Below are positions 60,644 to 64,000 of a DNA stretch of 64,000 bases, one piece after another; within the stretch, counting starts at the first letter, position 1; each line of letters begins with the position of its first letter. Below the pieces are notes generated by a model. The model worked only from the letters and a program-made list of their open reading frames with translations, was not told the origin of the DNA and did not search any database. This DNA comes from Weeksellaceae bacterium TAE3-ERU29 (GTDB lineage Bacteria; Bacteroidota; Bacteroidia; Flavobacteriales; Weeksellaceae), in the NCBI GenBank assembly GCA_019218445.1, contig JAHUUM010000003.1, forward strand, positions 88,720 through 152,719, written 5' to 3'. Made by a program: the position numbers and the translations under genes.

Positions 60644-63600
60644 TTAATCCTTAAGGCAACGAACGCTGAACCCGTTAGAACGGTAGTCGTAGTACTGCGG
60701 ATTAGAGTAACCACTGTTGAAGTACATGCTCCAAGCGTAGTAACTACCATTGCTAGAACTATACCAGTAGAACCCGTAAGAACCTGTATTGTCGAATGAA
60801 GTACCGGAACTGCTGTAACGGTAGCCGGCAGCCGGTAAATTTAAAACTTTTTCTTTCCACATTTTATCAGAGTCTGAACCTACTTTACTTCCCGTAATCG
60901 CTTTGTGTAAATTCCCCCATTCTTCATGAGTTGGAGTATGGTAGCCGTTAGGACAAGGTTCATGATAAGTTTTTAATTCACCGTCATCTTTCCAACCTTT
61001 ATCGTGCTTTGGAGTACCTTTTATAGAAGAAGCCCAGTTTACTAATTCATGTCCGTCACTTTCTCCTCCCCATTGGTATAAAGAGCCGTAGGCGTGGTGA
61101 TCATCTTTGCTTTTGGCTTGTTGGGCAGGGTTAAAGTGTGGAGAGTTTTCATTGGCATAGTCTGCCCCTAAGTTGTTGTTTAACCATGTTTTCCCGTCCG
61201 GTCCTGTTATCGGGATATACACAAAACGGTGCTCGTACTCGCCGTTGGTTTTTACGTTATAAAGCCTGTCTAATACACCGCCTACGCCTTTTAGGGTTAC
61301 ACTAATCGGTTTCCCGCCTATATTTAAACTAAAAGTAGCAATGGTGTAATCTTTACCCGCAGGCATTTGGCGTACAAGGTACGTACCGTTACCGCTTACG
61401 CTGAGAGTGGCTGTCAGTTCACCGTCTCCGTTAAAATTCCCCGCAGGAATCTCTAAACGGAGGTTTTTTGTATCGCCTCCTTGTCCGCTTGCGGTGGTTT
61501 GTTGTGCCGTTACCGCACCATAACTACCCTGTCCGTTGCTATACGGTATCTTTATTTGTAAACCATTGTTTATTTTTCCTTGCACAGTGGTATTCCCTAC
61601 ATGCAGTGAGGCTATATAATGGGTTTTGTCTTGCAAAGTAACTTGAACTTTGGACGGGGTAACGGTAACGTAAATACTTCTGGTTTGTTTTGCTCGGTTA
61701 TCTGTTACCTCTATCGTTGCAGAGCCTTCGGCTTTGGTTTCTATACTAATTAGATTTCCTTTTATTTCTGCTGTAGCTACATTGGAGTTACTGCTGGTTA
61801 TCGTATAATCTCCACTTCCTAAAATAATTTCTACCTCACGGGTGTTTCCTTGTTCTACACTCACACGGCTAGTCATTATGAGAAACTCCGGAAGAAACCG
61901 AATAGAGGCTTCGTTGGACTCAATGGTGCGTTCTCCTCTTTTGGCTATAACTTTCCATGTGAAATTGTAAAAACCTTCGGCGGTCGCTTGCTTGGTAAAA
62001 TCTACGGCATAGTTTGTCGCTGTTATATCGGTAAATTTCAACTCTTTGGTGGCTCCGTCTATACGGCTGGCTTTGAGTAATAAATCATATTTTATCTCTC
62101 CTAAAAGTCCTGCTCTGTAAAAATCCCATGAGAAGTTGACGGTTCCCTTTTTACGGAAAATCGTATTTGACTCAGGGGTCTTTAACGCAACATAAGGTTC
62201 CTCGCTTTTGTCCATGATAATGGTGTGCATGGCTTCGGTATTGTAATATGCGTAAATAGCTCCGGAAACATCTACTGCCAACTCAGAAACTTTAATTACT
62301 TTTCCTGCAAAATTCGCCTTTTTTACATGGGAAATTTGATTAGCAATTTTTTTGAAATTATCTCTAAATTCTTGAGACGTTTTAGAAACTCCGGCTGTAT
62401 TTTTTACAATGTTATAGATATTGTTTAGGTATCGGCGCTTAACTTCCGGGGCTTGTTTGTTTCCTAAAATTTGGTCTATACTAAAGGTAACAAATTGCTG
62501 AACAATGGCTAAATAATCTTTTTCTTTTATATGGTCTGTTAATTTAAGTAATTGATCTTCGTCTTTTAAAAAGGCGGTGCTTAAATTCATTAAAAGTTCT
62601 TTTAATGGAGCTTTTCGGGAACCATATCTAAAATCATAACTATAATTATCGGTTCCGGAGGCGTCTGCTACATCACCAATTCCAAAGGTTAAATCTATTA
62701 CCGGTTTTATAAAGTCGTTATACGCTCCGTGAAATCCTACAAATACCAATCGGAGTTTTTCTTCGTCACTAAATTGATTAAACGGCTTGTTTAATTTTCC
62801 TATACCATATACTTCATAGAATAATTTATCATAATTCCCTATATCTACTTTTATAGGTTCTGATGTAACTTCAAAAGGACTACTGTCATCTCCTTTTAAA
62901 CTATTGCCTACGATTTTCCAATAACTTGCTTTTCCCGGAGTTAAAACATCAATCGCCGGTAAGCCTTTCTCTTTTAAATATTCAGAAGAAATCACGGTTA
63001 ACCCGTTGGAGGCTACTTTTACTTTTTTAGGGTACATATGTAGCACTCGCTTATGCTCATTGGTTATGGTAAACTCAAATTCTCCGTTTTTCCTTTTGAT
63101 AGGTCTGTTTACTCTTACTTGACTTGGTGTCAGGAAACTATTATCCTTGGACTTATTATACATTGCCATTAAAAGCAAACGGTAATTAGTCAGTTGTTCA
63201 TAGTCGGGAGTGTAGCCTCCTTTTATTCCTTTTATCATTTCACGATATACTTGTTTTTTATACTCGTCAAATTCAGGGAATTTTTTCATGTAAGCTACCG
63301 CCGAATTGTATTCCTCTTTATTACTCGTAATAAGTGCAGGGTGTTGCATCAAAATAGCAATCGCCGTTTTTTCCGCATTTATTTTTACCGAGGGGTCTCT
63401 TTCTGGATGGTCTATGGAGCACATTAGAACCCCTCCTTGAGGATCTAATACATTAGTTAAAATCAGCCCGTCTACTGTGTAGTTGATTTCTACTCCATAA
63501 AAAACAGAAGATTTTTCAGAGTTACTTGAAGGTCTTCTACTTTTAGAAGAAGGAGCCTGCTTATGACTTAATTTGTAATCGCCGTAAGCATTAGAAACCA

Positions 63601-63799
63601 TTAGTTTATTATAAAACTCAGCATCTACTTCAGCAGGAAATTCTACTGTTACGGATTTCTTTTTTAAAACAATTTCTTCTTTAGATGGTTCGGGTATTGG
63701 ATTGTCATTAGGCGCATCATCTCTACACCCTAAAAAAAGACTTAGTATTATAACAGAAAACGCTATAAAAAGCCTGTGAAGTAAGTTTTTATTTTTCAT
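60644..63799 (-). CDS. large surface lipoprotein with Ig-like and C-terminal FISUMP domains
   Basis: A 1051-residue lipoprotein (LSLFLGC, Cys25). Residues 30 to about 550 are a globular region that I do not recognise. Two Ig-like domains follow (about 555-650 and a Big2-like one with SVEQGNTREVEIIL ... SNSNVATAEI). A beta-rich region to about 850 precedes the last 190 residues, a FISUMP (Fibrobacter succinogenes major paralogous) domain: GKTWLNNNLGADYAN, GSLYQWGG, PCPNGYHTPTHEEW, LPAAGYRY, GFYWYSSS and the ending GFSVRCLKD. This C-type-lectin-like end is often the variable part of diversity-generating retroelement targets; residues 990-1049 are rich in Asn, Ser, Tyr and Asp. No reverse transcriptase is in the window. 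Likely a surface binding protein. Confidence 0.85.
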   Translation of the reverse strand: MKNKNLLHRLFIAFSVIILSLFLGCRDDAPNDNPIPEPSKEEIVLKKKSVTVEFPAEVDAEFYNKLMVSNAYGDYKLSHKQAPSSKSRRPSSNSEKSSVFYGVEINYTVDGLILTNVLDPQGGVLMCSIDHPERDPSVKINAEKTAIAILMQHPALITSNKEEYNSAVAYMKKFPEFDEYKKQVYREMIKGIKGGYTPDYEQLTNYRLLLMAMYNKSKDNSFLTPSQVRVNRPIKRKNGEFEFTITNEHKRVLHMYPKKVKVASNGLTVISSEYLKEKGLPAIDVLTPGKASYWKIVGNSLKGDDSSPFEVTSEPIKVDIGNYDKLFYEVYGIGKLNKPFNQFSDEEKLRLVFVGFHGAYNDFIKPVIDLTFGIGDVADASGTDNYSYDFRYGSRKAPLKELLMNLSTAFLKDEDQLLKLTDHIKEKDYLAIVQQFVTFSIDQILGNKQAPEVKRRYLNNIYNIVKNTAGVSKTSQEFRDNFKKIANQISHVKKANFAGKVIKVSELAVDVSGAIYAYYNTEAMHTIIMDKSEEPYVALKTPESNTIFRKKGTVNFSWDFYRAGLLGEIKYDLLLKASRIDGATKELKFTDITATNYAVDFTKQATAEGFYNFTWKVIAKRGERTIESNEASIRFLPEFLIMTSRVSVEQGNTREVEIILGSGDYTITSSNSNVATAEIKGNLISIETKAEGSATIEVTDNRAKQTRSIYVTVTPSKVQVTLQDKTHYIASLHVGNTTVQGKINNGLQIKIPYSNGQGSYGAVTAQQTTASGQGGDTKNLRLEIPAGNFNGDGELTATLSVSGNGTYLVRQMPAGKDYTIATFSLNIGGKPISVTLKGVGGVLDRLYNVKTNGEYEHRFVYIPITGPDGKTWLNNNLGADYANENSPHFNPAQQAKSKDDHHAYGSLYQWGGESDGHELVNWASSIKGTPKHDKGWKDDGELKTYHEPCPNGYHTPTHEEWGNLHKAITGSKVGSDSDKMWKEKVLNLPAAGYRYSSSGTSFDNTGSYGFYWYSSSNGSYYAWSMYFNSGYSNPQYYDYRSNGFSVRCLKD

Positions 63800-63839
63800 G
63801 ACATTAGAATTATTTATGCTTTAACAATATTTTGAGCTA

Positions 63840-63870
63840 CAAAAATACTATTAACATTTCTTTTAAACAA
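63840..63870 (-). promoter_or_regulatory. promoter of the FISUMP lipoprotein gene (-33 and -7)
   Basis: On the minus strand TTG (63868-63870) and TATTTTTG (63840-63847) are 20 bases apart, a full Bacteroidetes promoter, with a 40-base leader to the ATG at 63799. Confidence 0.7.
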
Positions 63871-63972
63871 TTACTCTTACACAAAACCTTGATTTTTAAA
63901 CATGAAACCTGAATATAGCTATGTAGCACTCATGTAATTTCCTGAAAGAAGTGTCTATGCATTAATTTCTTT

Positions 63973-64000
63973 ACGAGTGTGATGCTGAAACAAGTTCAGC
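63973..64000. repeat. partial repeat unit, copy C (cut by window end)
   Basis: ACGAGTGTGATGCTGAAAC and the next four bases match the start of copy B at 60316, after which AAGTTCAGC would form the palindrome with GCTGAA. The element is cut by the window edge. Copies B and C flank the FISUMP gene in the same orientation. Confidence 0.7.

Overview
The window is AT-rich DNA from a member of the Bacteroidetes, most likely a flavobacterium (order Flavobacteriales). The evidence is a fused LpxC-FabZ protein, PorX of the type IX secretion system, a Bat aerotolerance operon, DUF4271 next to hemD, AtpB with a signal peptide and a His-rich periplasmic extension, atpBEFHAG without atpDC, an HmuY/TonB-type heme uptake operon, and promoters with the Bacteroidetes -7 element TAnnTTTG instead of a sigma70 -10 box. 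Species cannot be named from the sequence alone.

Layout. 1-3743: minus-strand uronate catabolism operon kduD, an orphan PTS EIIC of the galactitol type, kduI with a signal peptide, and a truncated kdgK. 3947-6493: ppc. 6573-11263: five-gene heme/iron operon (HmuY-like hemophore, TonB receptor, chelatase-like lipoprotein, PepSY-type membrane protein, small lipoprotein). 11436-17103: F-type ATP synthase operon with two small membrane proteins at its head, divergent from dusB through overlapping promoters. 18197-24228: mostly minus-strand housekeeping genes (second LpxD, rsmI, a CxxCxxCC protein, an exonuclease, tyrA, a DUF4296 lipoprotein, a dolichol-phosphate-mannose-synthase-like transferase). 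24289-26205: DUF4271, hemD and a small outer-membrane protein. 26315-27862: porX. 27903-32981: HD hydrolase, lpxD, lpxC-fabZ, lpxA, efp. 33271-34335: a YceI lipoprotein and tRNA-Gly and tRNA-Leu genes.

34618-43846 is the most unusual region: a defence island of two convergent cassettes. On the minus strand dndC, dndD and dndE encode DNA phosphorothioation. On the plus strand an XRE regulator leads a PLD-nuclease/helicase, a 73-residue protein, a zinc-hook SMC-type ATPase that looks like a DndD paralogue, and a 174-residue protein. The cassettes overlap at their stop codons. dndA, dndB and dndFGH are absent, so the plus-strand cassette is a candidate alternative phosphorothioate-dependent effector. 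A gene remnant (44083-44334) lies between the island and hisS.

44442-53961: hisS, then a MoxR-DUF58-Bat operon. 53974-54530: a Doc/Fic toxin-antitoxin pair. 54629-60107: esterase, kbl, an outer-membrane protein, a DUF6973 protein, gltX and a lipoprotein. 60120-60540: a 420-base cluster of inverted-repeat elements. 60644-63799: a large surface lipoprotein whose C-terminal FISUMP (C-type-lectin-like) domain looks like the variable region of a diversity-generating retroelement target; a copy of one repeat from the cluster also lies on its far side, at the right window edge.
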